64,000 nucleotides of DNA from contig FWCC01000305.1 of NCBI GenBank assembly GCA_900169235.1, positions 62,001 through 126,000 on the forward strand, in the 5' to 3' direction. Numbering within the stretch: position 1 is the stretch's first letter; the number at the start of each line of letters is the position of its first letter. Shown here in pieces: positions 1 to 11,404 of this stretch. The translations under genes and the position numbers were made by a program. The notes below the pieces were generated by a model, which saw nothing but the letters and a program-made list of their open reading frames with translations, was not told the origin of the DNA and did no database searches. This DNA comes from Zarea fungicola (taxonomy: Eukaryota > Ascomycota > Sordariomycetes > Hypocreales > Cordycipitaceae).

Positions 1-2382
1 CAGCTTTCAGATGCTTCTCCAGGAGCTGCTTTCTTAAGCCAGGGTGCTATGTTATGATTGTTTTTGTTGTTGTAATCTTATAGCCGGACTAAAATAGATG
101 TCGAAATGAACTACAAATGAAAAGCTGGTTTGGATTTACCTCTGTCTTGTTATACTGGTATATATTTCGAGTTTAGAGCCCTTGTGCTGGCTACATCGTT
201 CGCGCGATTCCCGGTATACTATTAATAAGGGTTATGGTTTTCGGCCTGGTCCGTCTCATCTTAGATGAAACGCAGACGGGGATTGCGGAATAGAAAAGAC
301 CCCGAGGCTCCACAGTGAACCTGGTGAAGCTTACTTTGAAAATTATTTCATTTTATTGTTTACTGCTGAGAGAATGAATTTTGCAGTCTGCATTGCGTAA
401 TTGCAGGACTTTCTTACACCCAGGTTACCATACCATGATGGTGTAAGAAGGGGATGCCATGGAGCAGGATACATCATCGAGATTTTCAGCTGAGATCTAA
501 TTCTCCACTGCAATTTATAGTTTGATTTAAAATAAAATAAATCTGTGTTTCAGAATAAGAATACCTAATAAGATGCTGGATGATGTATGTGGAGCGAGTG
601 ATGACTGAGGTGCAGGTCCGTCTGTCGTGTTTGTACTTGTGAGTTTCCGCATAGTTCAACCGTGAAAATAGGTAGCTTCTCGACATCTGCCATGTGTTAG
701 CTGGATTGGTGGTTCATCCTGTCCTATCAGAACGGGTCATGCATGTTTTGCCGGCGGATTGTGGCGGCAAGCGGGCACCGGCCCCTGGGGCAACCGTAGC
801 CTTTGTGGCTTGCGCCGACATTGAAAAAACAGGATGTTGGAGGGCGGCACAGCAAAAGATGTGTGTTCTTTTTTTGCGCAGGGTGGTGTAGGCGGCGTAT
901 TGGCTGGCTCGTCGGTAGATTCAAGGAAGCGGGCACATGCAAATGCACGTTACATCATGGATTTCGTTGCAGTAACGTGATGTATGTAAACACACCTAGT
1001 GGTAGGCTGTGGTGTTGTATACGAGATTTGTTTTTGTTTACTTGGGTCTTGGCCGTAGCCTGCTTGCCTGTATTGATTGAATCTGTGTTGTATTGCCGTG
1101 GCGAGTGGGAGGCCTGATGCTCAATGCTCCCCTTGATAATTTCAGCATGTTGAATACCGGGTATTGTCAAACGGTAATACCATTGCAAGTTGAGGGACGA
1201 GGGCAGGAAACACATGGGCCTGCCCCGCAGCCACTGCACCTGTTGTGCTCCGTACACCATTACTAGGTACCTACCTAGTACCTACCAGGAAAGGGGAGCG
1301 GGTACTTGCCTGTCGGCGATAAAGGCACTGACCGCAATGTACCTACCCAACCCACTGTACCACTAACACTGTACCGCCCACCGTACCTGGACTGTTCCTC
1401 CAGTTCTTCCACTGCTGCAGCCACTCAAGGAACTCGCTGGCCACAGCAGGGCGCCTCTTATTTTTCAGTGGCCCACAGCGCTCCAATCTCAAAAACCCCC
1501 CAGCGGTTCAGCGGTTGGAGCAGCCCGAGCCAAGGTGTCAGGCCAGGCACACAGCGCCTTGTTCACTAAAAGGTCACTGTGGCACCCGCTCCTCGCCCTA
1601 AAAAGATACATTCATCTCCACCACATCGACGTCGACTGCCAGGTACTGGTCTCGAAACCCGCCAAAATCTCGCCTCCATCAGACACCCCCTAACTTCAAA
1701 TCGACTGCTTCTCATTTTGTCTGTCCTCCACTTCGGCTGTTTGCCTCTTCCCCTTACTGCTGGCTATCTTTTCGTCTTTCCATCCATCTTTTTTTGTTGG
1801 AACTCTATTTTTTTTTTTGCAGTCTTTCAAAGCGTCTGTCTCCCTCTGCATAATTCATTCCTTTCCAATCTTCTTGTTTCTGCCTATTCGATAACTTTTT
1901 CGACAAACGCAACTGCGTGCTGTGAATAGGGATCGACCCATCTTTTTTCCTCTCCTTTACTAGTCCTCCGTCGCCCACCACCACCACCACACTCCTCCAA
2001 GGCAGCCCTTCAACGCCGTCTCTGTGGTCCTCTTGTCTTACTTGTTTATTGACTAGAGGCCCCTTTCACTGCCTCGACGACAACGACAACCACAATCACT
2101 CCAAAATAGCAGCACCGCTGTCTCGAAACTTGAGCCGCTTAAACTGACGCTGCCCTCTCTGCTGTGGCCCCCCCCACCCTCACCTCACACCAGAAGCGAA
2201 CCCCCAATTGTGACGCGACCGCGACAAAGGAATTTAGCATACACACACCCCTTGTGATCAGCCGGCGACCCTGACCACGCTTCCTGCATCGCCAATAAAC
2301 ACTCTGTTTGCTTTCGGCGCGAGACAATTCTACATTTTCAGAAGCCACTGTGCCGCGAAGCTCGCGAGCACCTCCCTCAAAA
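1..2382. other. Intergenic region and Smi1 promoter/5' leader
   Basis: No gene is recognised. The visible content is a small inverted repeat near the left edge (listed separately), a patch of recurring GTACC/TACCTA elements at about 1262-1390, and a long pyrimidine-rich stretch from about 1570 to 2380 just upstream of the Smi1 ATG. CT-rich leaders of this kind are common before strongly expressed fungal genes. The short ORFs here match no known family and overlap each other on both strands. Confidence 0.5.
411..449. repeat. Small inverted repeat (10-bp arms)
   Basis: TTCTTACACC at 411-420 is matched by its reverse complement GGTGTAAGAA at 440-449, leaving a 19-nt loop. It lies outside any recognised gene and may be in the 3' region of a gene to the left of the window. 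Function unknown; a perfect 10-bp arm could also be chance. Confidence 0.35.
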
Positions 2383-4113
2383 ATGGCGAACCCGTACGTT
2401 TGTTCTGGTCACTTTTGGTCATTCCGAAGCTTCTGCGCAAATCGTCAGAACGAGTTGCTAACTTGACTTTTCTCAACTAAACAGATTCAGTACCGCCTTC
2501 AAATCTTTCTGGCACACCATGACCAGTTATGACAGACGTAAGAGCCCCGGAAACCAACTTCACATCCGCGGCAACGACTAATCACAAGCCTTGCGACATG
2601 TACAGATTCTACCTTTGACTCTCCCCAACGAACCGGCCGCCATGTCCCCCTGCGAGATAGCCGAAGTGGCATGCTCACTGGTGTCGCCACCGCCTCCGAC
2701 TCACGCGCCGACGTCTCCAATCCCTACTTTGACGATGGTGCCCCGTCCAACACCCGCTACGAAGGCCACGGTGGCGCGTCCACCCCCAACGGTTCCTACT
2801 CTCCGGGCCTGCGATCATCAGTCGCCAAATCTGCCAACGCCGACGGCTTTGAGATCCAAGGCCAGGGCGACGTCCAGATGCAGTCCTTTTCCGACGGTCT
2901 GCCCCCTCCCCCGCCTGTTCAGCACTCATGGAACCGCATAGACAATTGGGCGGAAGAAAACTACTTTGAGCTCTTTGATCAGCTCGGCGAAGGCTGCACT
3001 ATCAACGACTTGAACGATCTCGAACACCAGCTCGACTGCTCGCTGCCCCAGGACGTCCGCGACTCTCTCATGGTTCACGATGGTCAAGAACGCGGCGGTA
3101 CTCCTACTGGCATCATCTTTAGCGGCATGCTCATGGATGCCGAAGAAATTGTCCAGGAATGGGAGACATGGAGGAGAGTCAATGAGCAGTACTTGTTGGA
3201 CGCTACCTCTAATAGACCCCCTGCCCGTCCCTCAAGCCAGGGCAACGGCGAGAGCTCCTCACGCCAGCGCCCTCAATCAGCCTCATCCAATCCCGATCAG
3301 TGGCAGGAGAACCTGCTGCAAAAGCAAGACTGCGTCCCCGCCAACTGTATCCAAAAAGCGTATGCGCATTCCGGCTGGATTCCGCTTGTCCGCGACTGGG
3401 GTGGCAACAACCTGGCTGTCGACCTGGCACCAGGCCCTGCTGGCCGCTGGGGCCAGATTATCCTGTTTGGCCGCGACTTTGATACCAAGTACGTGGTCGC
3501 ACGGTCATGGGCCGCCTTTTTGGCCCTTGTAGCAGACGATCTCAACAGCGGCAAGTGGTATGTTGACGAGGATACCAACGAACTGAAGCTACGCGAGTTT
3601 AAGGAGACCCGCATTGAGCCATCGTATTTTAACATTTTACGATGGAGAATGGATCAAAAATACGGACGCCGGGCCGCGGCTGCTGGAAAGAGAAGATCCA
3701 TGGCGTCTCCCAAGGCCAGCTCCCCACTAGGCAGCCGTTCCGCCTCACCGTATACGAGCCCCATCGACACCACCAACGGAGACGCCCGCGGCCGCTCCAT
3801 GCAACGACTTAAGGGTTCGTCGCCTCTGACAAGTCCTGGTCGCCGTGGCTTTGGAAAGCCTGCGCCTCTGAGTAGGGTAACGGAGGAGATGGTGATGCCT
3901 ATCCTGGCCGACGCCGAGATTGAGCCGACCAAACTTGTTGAAGTCGAGTCGCCGAGAAGCAGCCGGGACCTGAAGAGCACGGTCACTACCACCACAACAG
4001 CGTTGCCACGCCGTGAGTCGGACCTTTTAAAAGATAAGGAAAACGAAGCGCCCAAAGCCAACGGCAAGAAACCCGAGGTCCTCGACGGCGCCATGAAGAC
4101 GATTGAGATTTAG
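2383..4113 (+). CDS. Smi1/Knr4 cell-wall assembly regulator
   Basis: Member of the Smi1/Knr4 family, which coordinates cell-wall beta-1,3-glucan synthesis with cell-integrity signalling. Three exons are read: 2383-2393, 2485-2537 and 2606-4113, giving 523 aa. The first exon is only 11 nt; the joined N-terminus begins MANPFSTAFKSFWHTMTSYD, which fits the family, so the ATG at 2383 is preferred to internal ATGs. The central SUKH-type domain is clear: the GCTINDLNDLE and LDCSLPQDVRDSL segments, then VHDGQE and GIIFSG followed by EEIVQEW. The C-terminal third is Ser/Pro-rich and probably disordered. Both introns have canonical GT/AG ends. Intact and of usual length for filamentous fungi. Confidence 0.93.
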
Positions 4114-5828
4114 AGTGTAAAGATACAAAGCAGCAGCATATTTCGATGAGAGGGAGGGAGAGAGAGAAACGAGGGGCATTTAACAACAAACGATTGCATG
4201 ACTTTCATGGTGAAGTCCAACTTTTTACGGACAGCACAAAAAACTTCGCGCTGGGCCAACCAAGGGGGGAAACATTCTAGTACCACAAACTTTTTTTTGG
4301 GCGTTTTTACCGGTGGCGACTTTTTTTTTTAAAAACCTTTTTGGGGATCAAGGGTCTTTTCTATTTGGCCCTTTTATTTACATTTATTGTCTTATTTTAT
4401 ATTTGTTAAACTGGCACCTGCTGCAATGAACTTTGTGTCGCACACAAGAGCATACACAGATGGGGGTTTCTTTTCCGAATGGGACGCGCTGGGAGGTTTG
4501 ACCACGACTCTGACTCGGTCTACCAACTTGATCACGTTTCTTGGAGGGAGGCATAAACTTACAGGTCATCCGTTGGGCTTGCGGTGGGTAGGCGCTATTT
4601 TGCTCTTTGGTCGTTTGGCCTTGGAGATGGACTACCGGATTGTATTTCTGCATGGGGAAGAGGAAGGACGACGCCGGACAAACGTGGTTCAACGTTTTGG
4701 CCCTGTAAATATAAAATGTGTTTTTTTACTTGCAAATGATAATTGGTGAATATTGTATGTGAGAGAGGGGTTGAAGGGGTTGATGTGAGTCTTGGCTCAT
4801 TACTTGGCGGGACCGGACGGACTTGAAAGGACGAATGGGAAGGCGCCTTCAACTTTACTTTTTGCCTGGCCAGGCTGGATCACGCTTTGGCAGGGATGTG
4901 CATTTGATATGCCAGACTGGGAGCTGTCTCGGCATGCTCATCCAGTGGAACCAAGGCGGCTCCTTCTGATGGTCTGATACTCGCCGCCGTTGGTTGGTTG
5001 GAGTGGGCATTTACGCGCCCACGCTAGTTGCACCTACTCTAACCCAACAGGAAGTTGTTTATACTGCAAACAATTGAAGACAATTGAAGAACTATGGCGT
5101 AAATAAGGATGTATACCGTTGTGAATAAATGAATTCATCTAAAGTAAGTTGACAAGGTTAATGAATTGGCCAATTGGCGGATTTGGAGATTTGGAGTTGA
5201 AGGCCCTCTTTAGCTAACACCACAGGCAGGCAGGTAGAGTGATTTGGGGCTTCAAGATGCGACGGCCCCAAACCGCCACAATCCACCATCCCGCATCAAC
5301 ACGTAGCAACCATGTTAGCTGCATATACAACACTGTCATGACTAAAAAAAGACAGGCCAATATGAGAGACGAAGGAGTTCTTGGCCCCCTCCTTTCAGTG
5401 GGGGAAACCCCGTCCTTCTACTTCCGGGGAGGCAAGCCGCGAGCTTCAGCGGCTGCTGCGCGAATTGGGCACGGCTGACTATGGAGAAAGCACACAGTGA
5501 GGGGTCAGAGGCCGAGGCAGATATGCGTATCATCCTTGTCTATCTGCCATATATCTCGAGAAACCTTTGAAGAATACCTGTTTCAGGCCCGCAATGAGTT
5601 GCATATGTATCCTTGTCAAGGCGCCTGCGAGCTTGTCATAGTTCCCTGTGCTAGCGGCTAAGGCATCGTTTCTTAAACGATTCTTATCCCCATGACGAGA
5701 GGATTCCCCTCTTCTTCCTCTTTCTTATAGCCATTGACCTGGCGGGCATTGAGCTGAGCGAAAAGCTGAACGATAATGAAAGACGCGTGAAGGAAGGGAG
5801 GTATAGCCAAACCCTATCAATTGGAGCC
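4114..5828. other. Intergenic region
   Basis: No gene is recognised between Smi1 and the DUF3433 gene. The left part, with several T-runs at about 4290-4370, is probably the Smi1 3' UTR and terminator region. A 10-nt unit (ACAATTGAAG) occurs twice in tandem near 5070-5090. Short ORFs on both strands show no recognisable family. Confidence 0.5.
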
Positions 5829-8800
5829 ATGCAGTCGACCATTCGTCGACTCACCACGACGTTTTCATTTAAGAAACCAGTCATCAAGGTCAACAGCATC
5901 CCCATCGACCAGGATGAAGCCGAGACGACCATTGAAGAGCGTACGCCGCTAGCTCTGGTACCTCCATCCTCTGTGTTAGGCTCTTCAGACGCGAGTTCAG
6001 TGACGGCCATTGAACGAGATCCTTACGATGCATATACAGACCCAATAGGTATGTGGCAAAGTTACTTTTCCGATTTTATACTCTTCAAGGGACAATACGT
6101 ATAGACACGGCACATCGACTGACTACCATGTGCCAGTTCACAAACATGGCTGGAAGCCCGAGACCATGCGAGCGCCTGTCCTCGTGGCCCTCGTCATCGC
6201 ATCCCTCCTCATTGCTGCGTTACTCGAAGTTCTCGCCCAGAAAAGCGCCTCGGAGGGCGGTCTCTCCATTGTCAAGACAGCAGATGACATCCCCGGGTTA
6301 GTGAGCTTTGCATATCTGTATCTGCCCACCATTGTGGCCGTCTTGTATAGTTTGGCGTGGAATTGGGTTGATTTGGATGTGAAGAGGATGCAGCCGTGGC
6401 TAGAACTTTCCAAATCTGAGGGAGTCACCGGAAGTGATTCCTTGTTTTTGGATTATCCTGTCGATTTTGTGGCCTTTGTGCCATTCAAGGCAGCCAAGAG
6501 GAGGTAAGCAGTACCCTTAGACCAGACTGGCATTGAATCAACCCAACTGCTATGCTGACGAAAAAGAATAGACATTGGGAAGTCTTCTACTCTGGCACCA
6601 TTGTCGTATTGGTCTTCTGGATCATTACGCCTATGCAAGGCGCAATCTTTGGCACTTCGTCCATCTTATCCCGCCACCAAACCAACATGACATATAGCAA
6701 CGGCCTCATCCACGCCGCCGACCAGCCCACCAAAATTGACCAGTCAGTCTTGAATGCTGGCTATGCTGCTACGTGGCTGAATCAGCCCTACCCGCCGTTT
6801 ACGACGGCTGACTACGCGGTCCTGCCCTTTCAACCGTCATCGGTCCAGCAGGTTTCCGCCGCCAACTGGACAGGAACAACGACAAAGTACTGGACGGAGC
6901 TCGATTGCAAGCCTGCCACCATTTTTCCTGTTCTGGGTTTAAACCCGGGCACAGCAGACTTTCTCGACGGCAAGGGCTGCAATGTCTCTCGGCTGGACGC
7001 ATACTCCACCACCCAAGGACAGAATAGTCCGTACAGGATGCTATACATTGGCTATCAGGATAGTGCGTACGCAGATTATTCACTGGGCAGTGGTGGTGCG
7101 TGTGGTCCACAAGCATGGAACGAGTTCCTCGCGACATGGGGGTGGTCTGACGGTACCTCCAGCAATGTTAGTCTTGCCGCTGCATTTTGCGAGACGAGGT
7201 ACTTTAAGCAAAACGTCTCTATCACAGTATCAGCGACGGAGCGGCGGCCGCTGGATGGCACTTCGACACCGCTGGCCAGTCCCGAGGAGCTACACGAGAC
7301 CGAGTTCAACACTTCGGCGTTTCAGTATCTCCTCACCGCGGGCGTTTCGTCCGCCGACATCCCCCGCGATTACCCATTCCGGAGCTTACTATCACATTAC
7401 TACAGAGTTTCCACGCTTGGTCTCCAGATTCCACTGACACCAATGACGGCTCTGGCAGTTGGAGGCCAAAACTTGACAGCAGATGCGTATTCGAATATCG
7501 GAAATCTGCACAAGGCATACGAGACGGTGCATAAGATGCTCTTCTCTCTTGCGTTTCAGAATCTGCTACAGAATGCCACCAGGGAGGAACAAGTACAAGG
7601 CGACGCATTCACAGTGCAGTATGCTGTCACCGTCAACCGCCTCTTCTCAGCACTCGTGGAGGGTATACTGCTGTTAGTTGCTGTGATGACGATGACGTTG
7701 CTTTATAGATGTCGACGACGCACGAGTTTACTATCGAGTGACCCATCTGCTCTTGGATCTCTGGTCGCCTTTGCGCGCGATGATACGAAACTGCGCGATA
7801 TCTTTTCCGGGACAGGACACATGAGCGACGAGGTACTGCTACGGAAGTTGGGACAGTACCGCTTTCGACTCTGCTGCGGCTGTCATGACTTCACTGGACA
7901 AAACGGAACAAAAATCAGTGTCATTGGATCCCCCGATTATGAAAGTGAGGACAGCAATTGTGCTAAAACGAAGCAAGAGTTCAGCTCAGCAGGATATCTG
8001 GCGCCCGTGAAGCCTTTGGTATTACGCAAAGTTTCTGGCTTCCTCTTTATTGTGGTATTAGGTGGTGCGGCAGCAGCTTTGATTTATTTTAAAAGGCAGG
8101 ACGCTATCTTTGGAGGTAAAGTACCATCCCGTTGCAATCATGCCCCGACGCGGACTGCCATTAACGCAATCTTTTATGCTCTTCCAGGTCTCTCCCGCCC
8201 ATCCAACAATGCGGAAGTAAATCAGATCCTCACAAACTACCTGCCAACTGCCTTTTCCACACTTGTCGAGCCCCTCTGGGTTCTCTTAAACAGATATCTC
8301 TGCATTTTGCAGCCCTTTTACGATCTTTCCACGACAGGGCGCTCGCCTGCCACCATGCACACGACCATGGAGACACGATACACGGCGTTGCCTCCACAGC
8401 TCGCCTTTGTCCGTGCTGTGAAGTCTGGCCATTTTCTTCTCGCGGGCGTCTGCGTTACGGCCCTCCTTGCCAATGTGCTCTCTGTCGGTCTTGGTGCGCT
8501 GTTTAATGATGTACCCAAACAGGCGATCCGGCCGCAGGCGTTTATCCCCTCACGGCTTCCCACGATTCCAAATGACAACCTGTTGCAGTTTCTTGGGCAA
8601 ACGGCCATGGGCATTTCCACGACATACAGCGACCCATACTACGTCCTCATCGCCAATCTCACCTTCGGGACAAGCCTGCCGCCGTGGCTCTCCGCCGAGT
8701 ACAGCTTCCTACCCGTTAACATATCTCATAGTGAGAACGCCTCGCTCGGCGAGGGTGCGGACACCCTCTTCACCGTAAACACCACCGGGGTCGGCATCGA

Positions 8801-9977
8801 ACCGGGCTGTAAACCAGTCGGCGTCTTCCCGTCCGTCGACCAACCCGCCAATGTTAGTAGCAGCCTCATCATCCCATCATCCGTATCGGCCGCAGGCGGT
8901 GGAGTCTGCGCGGGCGAGTACATTTCAACGAAAAAGGGCTTCAACAACACCGCATCTGGACTCTTGCCGGATACCATGCCCGTCGCCGCCGAAATCGTCG
9001 ATACCTTAACCGATTCGTTCGTTGCCAACGAAACGACCTGCGACGAAACCCTCATCCTCGGCTGGTCCCGCTCCGGCATCGTCGACAGCACGCACGGCCG
9101 CGCATCGCAGACAGCCTATATGGCGTGCACGCCACGCCTCCGCATGGCCACATTTCAAGTTACCATGGATAGTGCCGGGCACATCCTCGCTGCAACTCCG
9201 TTGTCCAATTTCATATCCTCGTGGCCGTACGACGACATGGTGAGCAGCACAGTGCAACAGCCCGTCTTCAACGCCATCAACTTTAGCCTTCGCAACCGCC
9301 TGGCACCGTGGCACGCCACGACGCTCACGTACGACTGGTTCAACTACCTCCTGGTGCTGTACAACAAATCCCGTGCAACGGTCGACCCCGCGGCACCGCT
9401 CCCCAACGTGACGGCGCTGGTGCCGGCCGTCGAGAGCGTGTACAAAATGGTGTTTGCTGCGTTTTTGGCGTTGAATCCCGAGTTATTTGCCGAAAATGTA
9501 GTCTCATCGACATCTTCATCGTCGTCCTCGGTGCTACGGCAGGGTATGAGAACGGCACCCGAGACAAGGATGTCCATGTCGACACCCGCATTCATTGTCA
9601 GCATCGTTATTATTGCGCTATACGTTTTCGTGGCGCTCGCGTACTACGCCTTTGGCGTCAAGTTCTTTTTGCCACGGATGCCGTCAACGCTGGGTTCTCT
9701 GCTCGCATACGTCGCACCGAGTGCGATTGTGGAGGACTCTCGACTATCGCGACACAAGTCGTCCTCTACTGATGCCGTAAGTAGTCGGCATACATCACGG
9801 GCGTTATTGTTTGGAAGATATACAGGCCACGATAGCCATGGCCAGGTGGGCATCAGCTATGCAGAGAAGACGGTACCACTAAACATGGAGACGCTGTCGA
9901 TTGGCGATACGCGACCATCTAGATTCAAATTTTTGCACAGAAGAGGCGCCAAAAGGGCCGCTGATGTCTGGCTTTAA
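5829..9977 (+). CDS. DUF3433 multi-pass membrane protein
   Basis: Large fungal membrane protein of the DUF3433 family; function unknown. Exons read as 5829-6048, 6137-6503 and 6572-9977, giving 1330 aa. Joins are supported by sense across the junctions (DPIVHKHGW, then AKRRHWEVF). A soluble N-terminus of about 75 residues is followed by hydrophobic segments, a long N-glycosylation-rich outside loop, further membrane helices, a second such loop and a last helix. The protein looks internally duplicated: SALGSLVAFARDD after one helix is echoed by STLGSLLAYVAPS after the last. A further 72-nt in-frame intron (8116-8187) is likely; removing it gives AIFGGLSRPSNN and 1306 aa. The ATG at 5829 is the first in frame. 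Relatives are sometimes mislabelled SAICAR synthase; nothing here supports that. Confidence 0.88.
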
Positions 9978-10216
9978 CGGTAGGGCTGCATTCACAGGGT
10001 TTGGGACCTTGTAATTGAAAATATATAGTAAAACACAATGAATTTTCGGATAGCTAAGAGCTGTCTAATTTAAATAACTTCTGATCCCCGCAATTCCGTC
10101 GGAGAAATATGCACAACGAAAGATATTTACATGAAACTGGCTGCTTTTCCCAATCGAGTCATAACGATTGTCCACATCCACTCACACGGGTACTATGCAA
10201 AAGAGTGACCCTATGC

Positions 10217-11404
10217 TTAGGCACGCATGCGAAGCGCACGGCGCATAGCGCGCTTGCCCTGGATGGCTGCCATCTGGAGATCGGCGGACTCACCGGCAGT
10301 GCACTTGACACCGGCAGCCATGTTCTGAATAGGAGTCCAGGTTCCACTGGCGCAGCGCTGGAAGGCCTTGCCGTCAATGCAGTTCCACTGGCCATCGGTA
10401 GTGCAGGCAGTTCCAGCAGGGTAGCCACCGCTGGGGCTGGAGCCACCACCGGAGGGAGGGTTGCTCGGGGCAGAGGAAGCGGGAGGAACAACGCTGGTAG
10501 TCAGAGTGGGAGCGGAGCCGTTGCCAGAGCCAGGAGCCTGGGTGGGAGCGGGCTGCGAGTCGGTAGTAGTAATGAAGACACCACCGGGAATGCTGGCCTT
10601 GGTGGTAGTAGGCTTGGAGGAGGCAGGCTTGGAGGAAGTGGGCTGCGCGGCGGCGGTTGTGGTGGGCTGCGCGGAGCTGCCAGCAGGAGTCGACTTGGGG
10701 CCGCCAGCACCACCAGTAGCAGCCGCACAGTTGCCAGTAGGGCCCTTGAAAACAGTGGTGGCACCGTTGAACTGGTCAACGTTGCTACCAGGGTTGGGGA
10801 ACTGGACATCAGTGCCTTCGGTAGTGCCACAGCCGTTGCCGATATTGGCGACGAGCATGTTGGGAAGGCCGTTGATGAAGCTTGCAGAGCCAGCATTTCC
10901 GGTGACGGTCAAGGGGGCACAGTTCATGTACATTTCGCGGTTGCCGATCTTGTTGAACCAAGTCCAGGCCAGAGTATAGTTGCCAGCGGCGAGCTCGCTT
11001 GGGATATCAAAGTCGTACTTGAAAGGAACGGCGGCGCCGGCATTGTCTCCCATGTTGCCAACCTGGTTCTTGGCAGGGCATCCACCTTCGATGGACTTGA
11101 TGACCTTCCAGACAGAGTTCTTGTTGGGGGCAAGATCGGTAGTGACGGAAACCTGGCAAGAGCCACCACCGTGGACAGCAGAGCCCTGGAAGGCCAGCTG
11201 CTGCTTGCTTCCTTGAGCGTAGACATTGCTAGCGCCCTCAGCGGCGTATGTGTTGCCACGCAGTTTGCAAGGGAAATCGCTGCCGTCAGGAAGAAGTGGA
11301 CTGTTGCTGAGGGTGCTTTTGCCGTAGGGGACAGGGTTGGTCATGAGAACGTGGGCACTGGCGAGGGTGGCCAGGCCAGACATTGCGATAGCTTTGACGA
11401 ACAT
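10217..11404 (-). CDS. AA11-type lytic polysaccharide monooxygenase (chitin-active)
   Basis: Secreted copper enzyme predicted to cleave chitin oxidatively; 395 aa, no introns. The signal peptide (residues 1-17) ends at ...LASA, placing His18 at the mature N-terminus as the copper-brace residue. The second brace ligand is His78 (AVHGGGSC) and the axial tyrosine is Tyr159 (REMYMNC); these are mature positions 1, 61 and 142, close to the spacing of the characterised Aspergillus AA11. After a Ser/Thr/Pro linker (about 240-335) comes a small Cys module (CTTDGQWNCIDG...FQRCASGTW) like the X278 domain found on AA11 enzymes. The frame stays open upstream, but the ATG at 11404 is the one that exposes a signal peptide and the N-terminal His. 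A long Gly-rich frame on the opposite strand is a shadow. Confidence 0.9.
   Translation of the reverse strand: MFVKAIAMSGLATLASAHVLMTNPVPYGKSTLSNSPLLPDGSDFPCKLRGNTYAAEGASNVYAQGSKQQLAFQGSAVHGGGSCQVSVTTDLAPNKNSVWKVIKSIEGGCPAKNQVGNMGDNAGAAVPFKYDFDIPSELAAGNYTLAWTWFNKIGNREMYMNCAPLTVTGNAGSASFINGLPNMLVANIGNGCGTTEGTDVQFPNPGSNVDQFNGATTVFKGPTGNCAAATGGAGGPKSTPAGSSAQPTTTAAAQPTSSKPASSKPTTTKASIPGGVFITTTDSQPAPTQAPGSGNGSAPTLTTSVVPPASSAPSNPPSGGGSSPSGGYPAGTACTTDGQWNCIDGKAFQRCASGTWTPIQNMAAGVKCTAGESADLQMAAIQGKRAMRRALRMRA

Noticed and set aside
5829..9977. Possible SAICAR synthase label for the DUF3433 protein
   Set aside because: The protein is a multi-pass membrane protein with no ATP-grasp or SAICAR synthase motifs; the label is a propagated database error.
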